A DNA stretch of 64,000 nucleotides from Streptomyces eurythermus (GTDB taxonomy: Bacteria; Actinomycetota; Actinomycetes; Streptomycetales; Streptomycetaceae), in assembly GCF_014649115.1 (NCBI RefSeq), contig NZ_BMSK01000002.1, positions 297,748 through 361,747 of the forward strand, in the 5' to 3' direction. The position numbers and the translations under genes are program-made. Shown here piece after piece: positions 17,969 through 27,079 of the stretch. The number at the start of each line of letters is the position of its first letter. Within the stretch, counting starts at the first letter, position 1. Under the pieces are notes generated by a model that ran no database searches, had not been told where the DNA came from, and worked only from the letters and a program-made list of their open reading frames with translations.

Positions 17969-18988
17969 TCAGCCGGCCGTGCGGCCGTCCGCCAGGGTGA
18001 GGGCCACGTCGATGATCATGTCCTCCTGGCCGCCGACCAGGCCCCGTCGGCCGCACTCCATCAGAATGGCGCGGACGTCGACGCCGTAGCGGCCGGAGGC
18101 GATCTCCGCGTGACGCAGGAAGGAGGAATAGACGCCGGCGTAGCCCAGCGTGAGGGTTTCGCGGTCCACGCGGACCGGGCGGTCCTGGAGCGGGCGGACC
18201 AGGTCGTCGGCGGCGTCCTGCAGCTGGAACAGGTCGCAGCCGTGCTGGAGGCCCGAGAGGTTCGCCACCGCGATGAACGCCTCCAGGGGGCAGTTGCCCG
18301 CGCCCGCGCCGTGGCCCGCCAGGGAGGCGTCGACGCGGCGCACACCGTGCTCCACGGCGACGATGCTGTTGGCCACCGACAGCGAGAGGTTCTCGTGGGC
18401 GTGGATGCCGATCTCGGTGGCGTCGTCCAGGACGTCGCGATAGGCCCGGACCCGGTCGGCGACGTCCTTCATGGTGAGCCGGCCGCCGGAGTCGGTGACG
18501 TAGACGCAGTGCGCGCCGTAGGACTCCATCAGCCGGGCCTGCTCGGCGAGTTGGGCCGGTTCGGCGCGGTGGGAGAGCATCAGGAAGCCGGAGACGTCCA
18601 TCCCCAGTTCGCGGGCCGCGGCGATGTGCTGCGCGGAGATGTCCGCCTCGGTGCAGTGGGTAGCCACCCGGACCGAGCGCACCCCCAGGTCGTAGGCGGT
18701 CCGCAGGTCGTGGATGGTGCCCACGCCGGGCAGCAGCAGGGTGGTCAGCCGTGCTCGTTCCAGCACCGAGGCCGCCGCCTCGATCCACGCCCAGTCGGTG
18801 TGGGAACCGGGGCCGTAGCTGAGGGAGCCGCCCGCCAGCCCGTCGCCGTGGGCGACCTCGATGGCATCGACGCCGGCGGCGTCCAGTGCCCGTACGATCC
18901 GCCGCACGTCCGCCGGAGTGATCCGGTGCCGGACGGCGTGCATCCCGTCCCGCAGGGTCACGTCCTGGACGAAGATGCTGCTGCTCAT
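17969..18988 (-). CDS. mhpE: 4-hydroxy-2-oxovalerate aldolase (MhpE/DmpG type)
   Basis: 339 residues. The HMGL-like TIM barrel begins with [14 protein letters not shown], where the aspartate binds the divalent metal; [15 protein letters not shown] carries the two metal-binding histidines. It cleaves 4-hydroxy-2-oxovalerate (or its homologue) to pyruvate and an aldehyde. The aldehyde is normally channelled directly to the partner dehydrogenase, encoded immediately upstream. Its ATG overlaps that gene's TGA as ATGA. It is the last gene of the meta-cleavage operon. A closer aldehyde-length specificity cannot be read here. Confidence 0.93.
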   Translation of the reverse strand: MSSSIFVQDVTLRDGMHAVRHRITPADVRRIVRALDAAGVDAIEVAHGDGLAGGSLSYGPGSHTDWAWIEAAASVLERARLTTLLLPGVGTIHDLRTAYDLGVRSVRVATHCTEADISAQHIAAARELGMDVSGFLMLSHRAEPAQLAEQARLMESYGAHCVYVTDSGGRLTMKDVADRVRAYRDVLDDATEIGIHAHENLSLSVANSIVAVEHGVRRVDASLAGHGAGAGNCPLEAFIAVANLSGLQHGCDLFQLQDAADDLVRPLQDRPVRVDRETLTLGYAGVYSSFLRHAEIASGRYGVDVRAILMECGRRGLVGGQEDMIIDVALTLADGRTAG

Positions 18989-19968
18989 GCCGTCACCCCG
19001 CACGTACCGGCCGTACGGGCCGCGATCCGCTCGGCCACCCCGAGGGCGGCCGAGGTCATGATGTCGAGGTTGCCCGCGTAGGCCGGGAGATAGTGGGCCG
19101 CGCCCTCGACCTCCAGGAACACGGACACTTGGTGGGTCGGCCGGCCGGCCGCGCCTGCGTCCAGCAGGGTATGTACAGGCTGGTCCGCGGGGACCGGGGT
19201 GATCTGCACCTGCTGCTTGAGCCGGTAGCCGGGGACGTAGGCCGACACCTCGGCCACCATCGCGGCGACGCTTCTCCGGATCGCGGTGTGCCGGGCGGTG
19301 TCGGGAGCCTCCACCAGGCAGAGCACGGTGTCCCGCATGATCAGCGGCGGCTCGGCCGGGTTGAGGATGATGATCGCCTTGCCGCGGTCCGCACCGCCCA
19401 CCTCGACCAGCGCCCGGGACGTGGTCTCGGTGAACTCGTCGATGTTGGCGCGGGTGCCCGGACCGGCCGACCTGGAGGCGATCGAGGCGACGATCTCCGC
19501 GTAGCGGACCGGGGCCACTCTGGAGATCGCGGCGACCACCGGGATGGTGGCCTGGCCGCCGCAGGTGACCATGTTCACGTTCGGAGCGTCCAGGTGCTCC
19601 TCCATGTTGACCGCCGGGACGACGTACGGGCCGATCGCCGCCGGAGTCAGGTCGATCAGCCGCTTGCCGAGCGGTGTCAGCTTCGCCGCGTTGATCCGGT
19701 GGGCTCCCGCCGAGGTGGCGTCGAAGACGATGCCGATGTCGGCGAAGCCGGGCAGGGCGATCAGCCCGTCCACGCCGTCGTGCGTGGTGGGCACGTTCAG
19801 GCGCCTGGCGCGGGCCAGGCCGTCGGACGCCGGGTCGATGCCGACCATGGCGCCCATCTCCAGGTGTCGGGCGGTGCGCAGCACCTTGATCATGAGGTCG
19901 GTGCCGATGTTGCCCGACCCGATGATCGCGACCTTGGTGCGTGGCGCACCGTCAGCGCGCGTTGTCAT
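18985..19968 (-). CDS. mhpF: Acetaldehyde dehydrogenase, acylating (MhpF/DmpF type)
   Basis: 327 residues. The Rossmann motif [18 protein letters not shown] is at the N-terminus and the catalytic cysteine lies in [14 protein letters not shown] near residue 130. The enzyme oxidises acetaldehyde (or propanal) with NAD and CoA to acetyl-CoA (or propionyl-CoA), working as a channelling complex with the aldolase encoded next. Starts and stops overlap with both neighbours (ATGA each), so production of a stoichiometric complex is likely. Confidence 0.93.
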   Translation of the reverse strand: MTTRADGAPRTKVAIIGSGNIGTDLMIKVLRTARHLEMGAMVGIDPASDGLARARRLNVPTTHDGVDGLIALPGFADIGIVFDATSAGAHRINAAKLTPLGKRLIDLTPAAIGPYVVPAVNMEEHLDAPNVNMVTCGGQATIPVVAAISRVAPVRYAEIVASIASRSAGPGTRANIDEFTETTSRALVEVGGADRGKAIIILNPAEPPLIMRDTVLCLVEAPDTARHTAIRRSVAAMVAEVSAYVPGYRLKQQVQITPVPADQPVHTLLDAGAAGRPTHQVSVFLEVEGAAHYLPAYAGNLDIMTSAALGVAERIAARTAGTCGVTA

Positions 19969-20831
19969 ACCGTTCCTTCCCCGACAGAGGTGGTGACCGT
20001 GCCCAGCCCGCCGATCGTCGCGGTGACCTGTGCGCCCGGTGCGAGCGGGCTCATCGGCCCGAGCGCACCGGAGAGCACCACATGACCGGCCCGCAGCGGA
20101 TCGCCCAGGTCACGCGCGGTGCGCGCCAGCCAGAGCACCGCGGCGAGCGGGTCGCCCAGACAGTCCGCGCCGGTGCCCTCGGACACGGTCCGGCCGTCGA
20201 CGGACATCTCCATCACGGCCGTCCGCGGCTCGAACTCGGTGAGGCCGCGACGTTCCCGGCCGAGTACGAAGGCACCCGCGGAGGCGTTGTCGGCGACCGT
20301 GTCGGACAGGGTGATGTCCCAGCCCTCGATGCGGCTGCCGCAGATCTCCAGGGCGGCCACGGCATGATCGACCGCGGCCCGCACCCGGGCAAGGTCCAGC
20401 GGGCCCACGGCCAGGTCCTCGCCCAGCACGAACGCGACCTCGGCCTCGACGCGGGGCTGGAGCACGGACGCGTACGGCACGGTGTCGCCGTCCGCATACG
20501 CCATGTCGTCGAGCAGTACTCCGAAGTCCGGCTGGTCGACGCCGAGTTGTCGTTGTACGGCGGACGAGGTCAGACCGATCTTGTGGCCCACGACGCGGGC
20601 GCCGCGTTCCAGGCGTACCGCCGTGACCCGCTGCTGCACGGCGTACGCGGCACCGGTGTCGCCGGTGCCGATCAGATCCCGCACCGGTGCGCACGGAACG
20701 CGGGTGGCGGCGGCCTCCAGCAGCCGATCGGCCGCCTCGGCGACCCCCTGCGGCACCCGCTGGGCGCCGGCCTTCCGCGGTCCGTCGTGGGCAGCGGCCG
20801 CCCGCTGCACCTGCCTGATGTCATTCACCAC
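19965..20831 (-). CDS. mhpD: 2-oxopent-4-enoate hydratase (MhpD-like)
   Basis: 288 residues of the hydratase/decarboxylase group of the FAH superfamily. Features: [20 protein letters not shown], the acidic metal site [13 protein letters not shown] and the C-terminal [20 protein letters not shown]. It adds water to 2-hydroxypenta-2,4-dienoate to give 4-hydroxy-2-oxovalerate, the substrate of the following aldolase. The GTG at 20829-20831 is preceded by GGGGG; a second GTG one codon later is equally possible. The gene overlaps the end of the upstream hydrolase by 11 bases. Confidence 0.9.
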   Translation of the reverse strand: MVNDIRQVQRAAAAHDGPRKAGAQRVPQGVAEAADRLLEAAATRVPCAPVRDLIGTGDTGAAYAVQQRVTAVRLERGARVVGHKIGLTSSAVQRQLGVDQPDFGVLLDDMAYADGDTVPYASVLQPRVEAEVAFVLGEDLAVGPLDLARVRAAVDHAVAALEICGSRIEGWDITLSDTVADNASAGAFVLGRERRGLTEFEPRTAVMEMSVDGRTVSEGTGADCLGDPLAAVLWLARTARDLGDPLRAGHVVLSGALGPMSPLAPGAQVTATIGGLGTVTTSVGEGTV

Positions 20832-21678
20832 CGGAATTCCCCCGGACGAAGTCGATGACCAGCCGGTTGAACTCCTCGGCGTGCTCGATCATCGCCCAGT
20901 GTCCGCAGCGGTTGAGCAGGACCAGCCGGGAGTCGGGGATGTTCGCCAGCAGGAACAGGGAGCCCTCGAAGGAGACCACCCGGTCGTCGCGGCCGTGGAT
21001 GAGCAGGGTGGGCACCGCGATGTCGCGCAGCCGGGCCGGGTCCACCCAGCGCGGCAGCGGCGCCCCGTGCGGCAGCCCCGCCACATAGTTGGCCAGGTGT
21101 TCGGGCCGGGCGAGGGCGGCCTGTGAACGGGCCTCACACAGCTCAGGCGTCGCGAAGCGCGCCTTGTCGTAGCACATGATCTCGACCAGTCGGCGCATGT
21201 TCCGCGGACTCGGGTCCCGGTATGCCTCGATGAGGACCTTCAGTCCCTCGGACGGCCCGTCACCGGCCCCGAACAGGCTTGGCACGCGCCCCACCGGCGG
21301 CCCCATGGTCACCAGGTGGCTGATCCGCCCGGGGTGCTCGGTGGCCAGCCGGAGCGAGGTCTGGCCGCCCATCGAGTTCCCCACGAACGCGGCCCGTGAG
21401 ATGTCCAGCGCGTCGAGGAACTGGACCGCGGCGTCGACGTGATCCAGCTGGTCGACCGTGGCCGGGTCCGAATCGCCCCAGCCGGGCATGTCGACGGCGT
21501 ACACGTGGAAGTGCTCGGCGAGCGCCTCGATGTTGCCGCTGAAGTTGCTCCAGCCGGTCGCTCCCGGACCGCTGCCGTGCAGCAGCACCAGCGGATGGCC
21601 GGAGCCGGCCTCGTAATAGCGCAACGACCAGTCGCGAGTCCTGACCGTACGCGCGGCCTGTTCCTTGTCGAGTGGCAT
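20821..21678 (-). CDS. Meta-cleavage product alpha/beta hydrolase (MhpC-like)
   Basis: 285 residues with a full catalytic triad: nucleophile in FVGNSMGGQTS, aspartate in LLIHGRDDRVV and histidine in RCGHWAMIEHAEEF. The oxyanion region LLHGSGPGATGWSNF is typical of C-C bond hydrolases of meta-cleavage pathways, which split the vinylogous 1,5-diketone ring-fission product into 2-hydroxypentadienoate and an acid. The ATG at 21676-21678 shares one base with the dioxygenase stop (TGATG) and has GGAG upstream. The released acid depends on the starting aromatic, for example succinate from 3-hydroxyphenylpropionate. Confidence 0.9.
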   Translation of the reverse strand: MPLDKEQAARTVRTRDWSLRYYEAGSGHPLVLLHGSGPGATGWSNFSGNIEALAEHFHVYAVDMPGWGDSDPATVDQLDHVDAAVQFLDALDISRAAFVGNSMGGQTSLRLATEHPGRISHLVTMGPPVGRVPSLFGAGDGPSEGLKVLIEAYRDPSPRNMRRLVEIMCYDKARFATPELCEARSQAALARPEHLANYVAGLPHGAPLPRWVDPARLRDIAVPTLLIHGRDDRVVSFEGSLFLLANIPDSRLVLLNRCGHWAMIEHAEEFNRLVIDFVRGNSGGE

Positions 21679-22628
21679 CAGCGGTCTTCTCCTTCGGTTC
21701 CTTCGGTTTCCCACGGGGACGGCGCCGCGGCCAGCGACTCGGCCACCGCGCCCGGCGGGCGGTGGCCCCAGCTGTGCAACCGGTCGAGGGTGCGCACCTG
21801 CCAGGTGGCGTCGTCGATGATGAGTCCGCCCCAGCCGTACTCGACGGAGAAGCCGGAGGGGGTGAAGACGTAGAAGCTGAACATCTCGTCGTTGGGGTGC
21901 ATCCCCAGCGTCATCTCGAACGGTTGCTTGGCGTCCATGCAGCGGTCGTAGGCCAGACCCACGTCCCGGATGTCGGTGACCTCCACCATGAAGTGGTGGG
22001 TGCGCTTGGGGGACGGCATGTCGCCGAACGCGACGGAATGGTGGCGGCCGTTGCAGTGCAGGAAGATCAGGTCCGCGACGATGCCGGGGGACAGTTCCTC
22101 GACGATGATGTCGCTGATCCTGAAGCCGAGCAGGTCGCGGTAGAAGCCGAGGTACTCCTCACGGCTCACCCCGTGGGCCAGCAGCACTTGGTGTCCGGCA
22201 CCGCCGGCCCCGGTGACGAACTCACCGAGCAACGCCTCGGAGGCGAACGGGGTGCCGGCATCGGCCGGCCCGGTGACCAGCTCGACGCGGTTGCCCATGG
22301 GGTCGGTGGTGGCGAAGATCCGCTCCACCCGGCGGTCCGCGGCGAGCGCCGCGTCCCCCTCGTCGACCCGGAGGCCGGCGACCCGCAACCGCTCGGCGAG
22401 CGCGTCGAGTTCGGCGTCGCCTTCGACCTCGTACCCACTGACGACCAGGTCGTCGGCCGGCCCCCGGGTGACGATCCAGCGGTGCGCCCTCTCGTCCAGA
22501 CGCAGGGTGAACCGGTCCTCACCGCGCTCACCGAGCTGCATACCGAGCAACTCGACGCCGAAACGCTCCCAGCCGGCGAGATCACTGACCTCGTAGACGA
22601 CGTACGCGAGTTCCTTGACTCCGCTCAT
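21678..22628 (-). CDS. Extradiol ring-cleavage dioxygenase, VOC type I
   Basis: 316 residues made of two vicinal-oxygen-chelate domains. The Fe(II) ligands sit in the C-terminal domain: GHQVLLAH, THHFMVEV and SGFSVEYGWGG. Other conserved active-site residues appear in HPNDEMFSFYV. It should cleave a catechol next to the hydroxyls to the yellow meta product. In E. coli the equivalent mhpB product belongs to the unrelated LigB-type family, so here the step is done by a different fold. The ATG at 22626-22628 has GGAGAG upstream and follows the hydroxylase stop by 40 bases. Confidence 0.9.
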   Translation of the reverse strand: MSGVKELAYVVYEVSDLAGWERFGVELLGMQLGERGEDRFTLRLDERAHRWIVTRGPADDLVVSGYEVEGDAELDALAERLRVAGLRVDEGDAALAADRRVERIFATTDPMGNRVELVTGPADAGTPFASEALLGEFVTGAGGAGHQVLLAHGVSREEYLGFYRDLLGFRISDIIVEELSPGIVADLIFLHCNGRHHSVAFGDMPSPKRTHHFMVEVTDIRDVGLAYDRCMDAKQPFEMTLGMHPNDEMFSFYVFTPSGFSVEYGWGGLIIDDATWQVRTLDRLHSWGHRPPGAVAESLAAAPSPWETEGTEGEDR

Positions 22629-22668
22629 GGGAGATCTCTCCTTCTTCGACAGGTGGGTGGGCGAAGGG

Positions 22669-24216
22669 TCAGGCGGGGACGGCGAGCCCGCTGGTGTCGG
22701 CGGCGGCCACGAAACGATCGGGGCGCAGCGCCACCGCGCGCACCTCGTACCGGCGCAGCCAGCAGCCGAGCACACCCTCCAGGTCGACGAGTTCGTCGGG
22801 ACCCTGGGTGTAGGAGTTCCGCGGCCGGACCGCGAGGTAGCGGGCGCCGAGGGCGTCCCACCGCCGACGCTCTTCCTCGGTCAGCAGCGTCGAGGGATCG
22901 ATGTCGTCGCCCAGCAGCACGAAGGTGTCGCCGAGCAGTTCGTCCAGCCGCGCCATCCGGCCGACGGTGTCGCCGACCACCGGCTGCGGCACCATCCGGC
23001 CGACGATGCTGGCGTCACCGAGCGGGCCGCGCAGCCAGCCGGCCTCCAGTACCGGCGGCGCGATCAACGGCGGCTCGAAGGGGGTGACGAGCCCTTCGGG
23101 CGGCGGCGCGGCCAGGGCGGCTCGCTCCTCATCGGAGATCTCCTGCTTGATCACCCGGCCGAGCTGCACCGCGAGCCCGGTGTAGAAGGCGGCGTTCGGA
23201 CGGCGCTCGGCCTCGTAGGTGTCGAGCCAGGACTCGGGCAGTCGTCCGGCCAGCACCCGGCCGAGCTTCCAGCCCAGGTCGTGCGCGTCGCGCATCCCCG
23301 TCTGCATCCCGGCGCCCGCCCAGGGCGGCATCAGATGCGCGGCGTCGCCGGTCAGGAAGACACGGCCGGAGCGCCAGGTGTCCGCCATCCGCACGTGGTG
23401 CCGGTAGAAGGCGTGCTGGTGGATCTCGACGTCGTCCTCGCTCACCCCCAGCGCCTTCAGCAGCGGCCACACCTCGGTCGCAGTGGGGAAGTCGGCCTCG
23501 GTCTCGTGCGCCTTGAGCGGGATCTCCCACCGGTGGTTGCCGGCCGACAGCGCGATGTCGACGACCGGCCGCTCCTTGTCCGTCCAGAAGGTGAGGAAGT
23601 CACGGTCGGGCCACCAGCGCTTGACCCGGCAGTCGATGACCACCCAGGTGACCTCGCTGGTGTCACCGAGCAGCTGGATGCCCAGCCGCTGCCGGGTCCT
23701 GCTGCTGCCGCCGTCCGCGGCGATCGCGTACCGGGTCCGGTACCGGCGGACCTCGCCGGTGGCCGTGTCGGTGGTGGTGACCGTGACCCCGGAGTCGTCC
23801 TGTTCGATCTCCGTCACCTCGGCGCCGTAGCGCACCGACACCAGGTCCCCTCGGTCCTGTGCGCAGGCCCGCAACTCGGTTTCCAAGGTCGGCTGGTAGA
23901 TGTTGTAGAAGCGTGCTCTCGCTCCGAGCGCCGACGGCGGATGCTCGATGCGCATCACCTCGTGCCCGTCGTACGTGACCCAGCGCAGGGCGCGCTGCGC
24001 GTCGATCACCTTCTCGACGCGTTCGCCGATGCCCAGGCTCTGGAAGATTCGCACGGTCCAGTCGTTGACCGTGACCGCCCGTGCCCGGGAATAGATCTCT
24101 TTGTCCCGTTCGAAGGCGATCACTCGCGCACCCTGCTGAGCGAGGGTGAGAGCACCGACGACGCCTGTAGGGCCGTAGCCGATGACGGCGACATCCGCGT
24201 CGAAGTCCTGGGGCAC
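22669..24216 (-). CDS. FAD hydroxylase of 3-(3-hydroxyphenyl)propionate type (MhpA-like)
   Basis: 515 residues. The N-terminal ADVAVIGYGPTGVVGALTLA binds FAD, YRTRYAIAADGGSSRTRQRLG is the DG region, and FLTGDAAHLMPPWAGAGMQTG with RDAHDLGWKL matches MhpA-like monooxygenases. It would ortho-hydroxylate a 3-hydroxyphenyl compound to the catechol opened by the next enzyme. The GTG at 24214-24216 was chosen because AAGGAGG lies 5 bases before it; the open frame further upstream crosses the operator region. It is the first gene of the six-gene meta-cleavage operon. Confidence 0.87.
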   Translation of the reverse strand: MPQDFDADVAVIGYGPTGVVGALTLAQQGARVIAFERDKEIYSRARAVTVNDWTVRIFQSLGIGERVEKVIDAQRALRWVTYDGHEVMRIEHPPSALGARARFYNIYQPTLETELRACAQDRGDLVSVRYGAEVTEIEQDDSGVTVTTTDTATGEVRRYRTRYAIAADGGSSRTRQRLGIQLLGDTSEVTWVVIDCRVKRWWPDRDFLTFWTDKERPVVDIALSAGNHRWEIPLKAHETEADFPTATEVWPLLKALGVSEDDVEIHQHAFYRHHVRMADTWRSGRVFLTGDAAHLMPPWAGAGMQTGMRDAHDLGWKLGRVLAGRLPESWLDTYEAERRPNAAFYTGLAVQLGRVIKQEISDEERAALAAPPPEGLVTPFEPPLIAPPVLEAGWLRGPLGDASIVGRMVPQPVVGDTVGRMARLDELLGDTFVLLGDDIDPSTLLTEEERRRWDALGARYLAVRPRNSYTQGPDELVDLEGVLGCWLRRYEVRAVALRPDRFVAAADTSGLAVPA

Positions 24217-24246
24217 GGTGGCCTCCTTGCCGGTCGTCCTCAAGTT

Positions 24247-24268
24247 TTGGACCGGTCGTTCAGTCCAA
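24247..24268. promoter_or_regulatory. Candidate TetR operator in divergent promoter
   Basis: TTGGACCG (24247-24254) and CAGTCCAA (24261-24268) form an inverted repeat with one mismatch and a 6-base centre. It lies about 30 bases upstream of the hydroxylase GTG and about 120 bases from the TetR ATG. The size and symmetry suit a TetR dimer. It is the only clear palindrome in this intergenic region. Confidence 0.5.
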
Positions 24269-24390
24269 TAGTGGGGACTGTCACACGGCCGAAAAGGCCG
24301 GTCAAGGGGGGTGCGACACGGATTCCGCACAGCAGAATTCCCGCCCGTATCACCGCCGATCGCCTAAGATCCGGCCTGGTGAGCGCGGGT

Positions 24391-25062
24391 ATGCTGCAGC
24401 GCGTGGAGACCAGAGGCGACAACACCGGCAACCGCAGGGGGCGGCGCTCCCGTGAGGAGATCCTGGAGACCGCGTCTCGTCTGATGGCGGAACGGGGATT
24501 CGCGGCGACCACGCTGTCGGACCTCAGCCGTGAGTCGGGACTGCCCAGGAGCGCGGTCTACCACCACTTCCGTTCCAAGGCCGGGCTGCTCTCCGCCGTC
24601 ATGGAGCACGGCGCCCACGCCTTCTTCCAGCACATGGCGCGGGCACAAGCGCACCCTCCGCGCGAGGGCGGTGCACGGGAGCGGCTGCGCTGGTACCTCC
24701 AGCGCACCGGTGACGTCTTCCTCGCCCACCCGGATTTCCTGCGGTTGCACCTGATCCTGGTGATGAACGCCGAGGTGGCGGATGCGGCGGAGGCCGCGGA
24801 GGTGAACCGCATCATCGAACGGGTGCGGCGGGACGGCCGCGCCCGCATGAACCACATGATCGCGGACTCGTTCGCCGAGTACGGCCCTGAGGTCGCACGG
24901 ATCGTGGCCGACCGGCTGGACCACTTCGCCATCGCGGGCTTCGACGGGGCCTTCGTCGCCTGGCAGGCCGACTCCTCCCGCTCGATGACTGAGGCAATGG
25001 ACCTGCTCACCGATGCGGTGGCGACCCTAGGCGAGTCCATCGCCACGCGCCTGCGCTCCTGA
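24391..25062 (+). CDS. TetR-family transcriptional regulator
   Basis: 223 residues. The helix-turn-helix is textbook: REEILETASRLMAERGF, ATTLSDLSRESGLPRSAVYHHF and RSKAGLLSAVMEH. The C-terminal ligand domain has PDFLRLHLILVMNAEVAD. It is divergent from the meta-cleavage operon and presumably represses it until an aromatic substrate or intermediate binds. The ATG at 24391 was chosen; a GTG at 24379 in frame is an alternative, and neither has a strong ribosome binding site. Confidence 0.9.
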   Translation: MLQRVETRGDNTGNRRGRRSREEILETASRLMAERGFAATTLSDLSRESGLPRSAVYHHFRSKAGLLSAVMEHGAHAFFQHMARAQAHPPREGGARERLRWYLQRTGDVFLAHPDFLRLHLILVMNAEVADAAEAAEVNRIIERVRRDGRARMNHMIADSFAEYGPEVARIVADRLDHFAIAGFDGAFVAWQADSSRSMTEAMDLLTDAVATLGESIATRLRS

Positions 25063-25324
25063 CGGCGGGCCGCCCAGCCCGGCTTCAGGGGCGTGGGCGC
25101 GCGGGCGCCCCGGGAGGACGGCCCCCGGGAACGTTTGTTGCCCGGGCAGTGCGGCGGACGCACTTCAGGGCTGTTCTCTGTGCCGAGCCGTCAGTCTCAC
25201 AGAGCCCGCCACCCGGTCCCACCCACGCGGGGGGACGCGGAGGTGGGCTGCCGGAAGACTCTGCTCTTGGCAGCCCACCACACCCGAGGCCCTTGACGGC
25301 AGCGGGTCTTCGGACCGTTCGGCG

Positions 25325-26179
25325 CTACGGTGCGGCTGTCACCGTCGGGTCGCACGCGGTCCGGGCCCACTCCTTGTACGGCTTCACACGGTCGGTGAGC
25401 ACCGCGTCCACGCCGGCGGCCTTCGCCTTTTCCCACGCCGGCGGCCAGTTCGCGGTCCAGGTGTAGACCTTCAGCCCGGCGGAGTGCCAGTCCCGCACCG
25501 TATTAGGGGTGACGAGGAAGCGGGAGACGTTCAACGAGGTGCCGTACCGCGCCGCTTCCTTGCCGGTGATCTCGGTCTTCTCGTGGGTGAGCGCGGTGTG
25601 CAGTTCGGGCGCGGCCCGCTGTACCGTCTGGACCGCGTCCGCGTTGAAGCTGTGCACGACGACGTAGGGGGCTGCGCCGGTTGCGCGGATGACGGTCAAC
25701 AGTGAGTGCAGCTGCGCGGGCGTCGGCGTCGGTTTCAGCTCGACCATCGCCGTGAGGCGACGCGCGGCCGTGAAGCTCAGCGCCTCCTTGAGGGTCGGCA
25801 CCGGCTCACCCCTCTTGGTGCGGAGGGCACGTACCTGAGGGGCTGTCATCGCGGCAATGGGCCCGTGCCCGGTGGTGGTGCGGTCGACCGTCGGATCGTG
25901 AGAGAGGACCGGTACGCCGTCCTGGGTCCACCACACATCGAACTCCACGCCGCTCACCCCCGCTTTGGCGGCGTCCCGCAGTCCTCGTAACGTGTTTTCG
26001 TCCTCGGGAGTGCCCCGGTGGCCGATCACCTGGGGCACTGTGCACCGTAACGCGGCAGCGGCAGCGGTCGTGTCCGCGGTTGCTGCGGTGTCCTCCGCCC
26101 AGGGCGGCGAACAGGCGGTCGTCACAGTGACAGCGGATGCCACAAGGGTCGCTAATCGAACCGATCTTCGCTTTATCAC
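25325..26179 (-). CDS. Exported glycerophosphodiester phosphodiesterase
   Basis: 284 residues. A positively charged N-terminus and hydrophobic run end in TVTTACSPP, which could be a weak lipobox with cysteine near residue 23, suggesting an exported, possibly lipid-anchored enzyme. The GDPD motifs follow: IGHRGTPEDENTL (catalytic histidine near 54), GVEFDVWWTQDGVPVLSHD (metal-binding E and D near 79-81, histidine near 94), MVELKPTPT and LKVYTWTANWP. It hydrolyses deacylated phospholipids to sn-glycerol-3-phosphate and an alcohol. The GTG at 26177-26179 gives the best signal peptide but has no clear ribosome binding site; an ATG at 26233 is an alternative. Confidence 0.82.
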   Translation of the reverse strand: MIKRRSVRLATLVASAVTVTTACSPPWAEDTAATADTTAAAAALRCTVPQVIGHRGTPEDENTLRGLRDAAKAGVSGVEFDVWWTQDGVPVLSHDPTVDRTTTGHGPIAAMTAPQVRALRTKRGEPVPTLKEALSFTAARRLTAMVELKPTPTPAQLHSLLTVIRATGAAPYVVVHSFNADAVQTVQRAAPELHTALTHEKTEITGKEAARYGTSLNVSRFLVTPNTVRDWHSAGLKVYTWTANWPPAWEKAKAAGVDAVLTDRVKPYKEWARTACDPTVTAAP

Positions 26180-26437
26180 CGGCCAACGGTAGCCCGCACC
26201 CGGGTGCGTTGGCAGGAAAGTGGTTCGAATCACCGGCGCGCAGCCTGCGTTACAGGACCGATACCCGGATTGCTGACGATCGGGTGCGAGTGCCGTCGTG
26301 CTCCAGCCTTCGGGTTGGCCCGGAACGGTCAGGACGCCCGGGGAAGCCTGGCGTGCGATTGTGCTGCCGCCCCACCTTGGCCAGGACCGTTATGCCGTGG
26401 TCGGCCCGACCGTTGAGCCGGCCGCGGCGCAGCGCTC

Positions 26438-26719
26438 ATGGCGAGACAGGGGCCTCCCTGGACTCAGAACGCCACGACCCGCCTGGTCACCCGCCTCGAG
26501 GCCCGCGGCCTGCCCGCCCGTTACCTGTGCCCGACCGACCGCCGGGGCATCTACACCGACGTCTCCGGGGAGGGACTGAGGCTCCTCGAGGAGGCGCGCC
26601 CCACCAACGAGGTCGCGCTGCGCGAAGCCCTCACCGAAGCCGCCGAGGGCCCGGAACTCGAGCTCCTTGTCCGCACGGTCGAGGCGATCCGCACGCCAGC
26701 GGCGATGGCTACCGCCTGA
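26438..26719 (+). pseudogene. C-terminal fragment of a MarR-family regulator
   Basis: The frame reads TQNATTRLVTRLEARGLPAR, YLCPTDRRGIYTDVSGEGL and LLEEARPTNEVALREALTEA. This is the recognition helix onwards plus the wing and last helices of a MarR protein. The first 50 or so residues, including the dimer helices, are missing. The ATG at its head precedes the family match by only a few codons and has no convincing ribosome binding site, so it is probably a truncated relic. Confidence 0.6.
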
Positions 26720-26734
26720 AGGCTCATCGTGATG

Positions 26735-27075
26735 AACGCGTACGTCCGCGCACCGGACGGTTCGCGGTACACCGAACTGCGGCGTTCCCGGTCCTCGGAC
26801 CACGACTTCGGGAGGTAGAACTCGCGGTCGACCAGGGCCCGGCCGCGAGCGGGGACGTAGGCGGCGAAGATGACCGATGGCCAGGAAGAGATCGTCCAGT
26901 TCGAGGTCCCGTTGCGCGGCGGCATACGAGGTCATTTGGCTGGGCGAGCATCAGGTGCCTTCTTGATGAACCTGGTGTCGCCGATGATCAGGACGCCGCC
27001 TCCTCGCCGAGCTTGTCGACGACGAACTCCCGCCACACTCCGGACGCTGTGCAGCACCTCCTCGCCGGATCGAAG
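26735..27075 (-). pseudogene. IS701-family transposase remnant
   Basis: Minus-strand frames read SGVWREFVVDKLGEE, then (after a shift) ILIIGDTRFIKK, and then YVPARGRALVDREFYLPKSW followed by SEDRERR. These are consecutive parts of an IS701 transposase N-terminal half, including the DDTGF-like strand (here GDTRF, a catalytic aspartate apparently lost). Multiple frame breaks show decay. A second IS701 scrap lies at 12395. Confidence 0.6.
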
Positions 27076-27079
27076 GGGG

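Noticed and set aside
22615..24390. N-terminal extension of the TetR frame across the hydroxylase gene
   Set aside because: The frame is open but antisense to the FAD hydroxylase; the TetR domain begins only after 24391.
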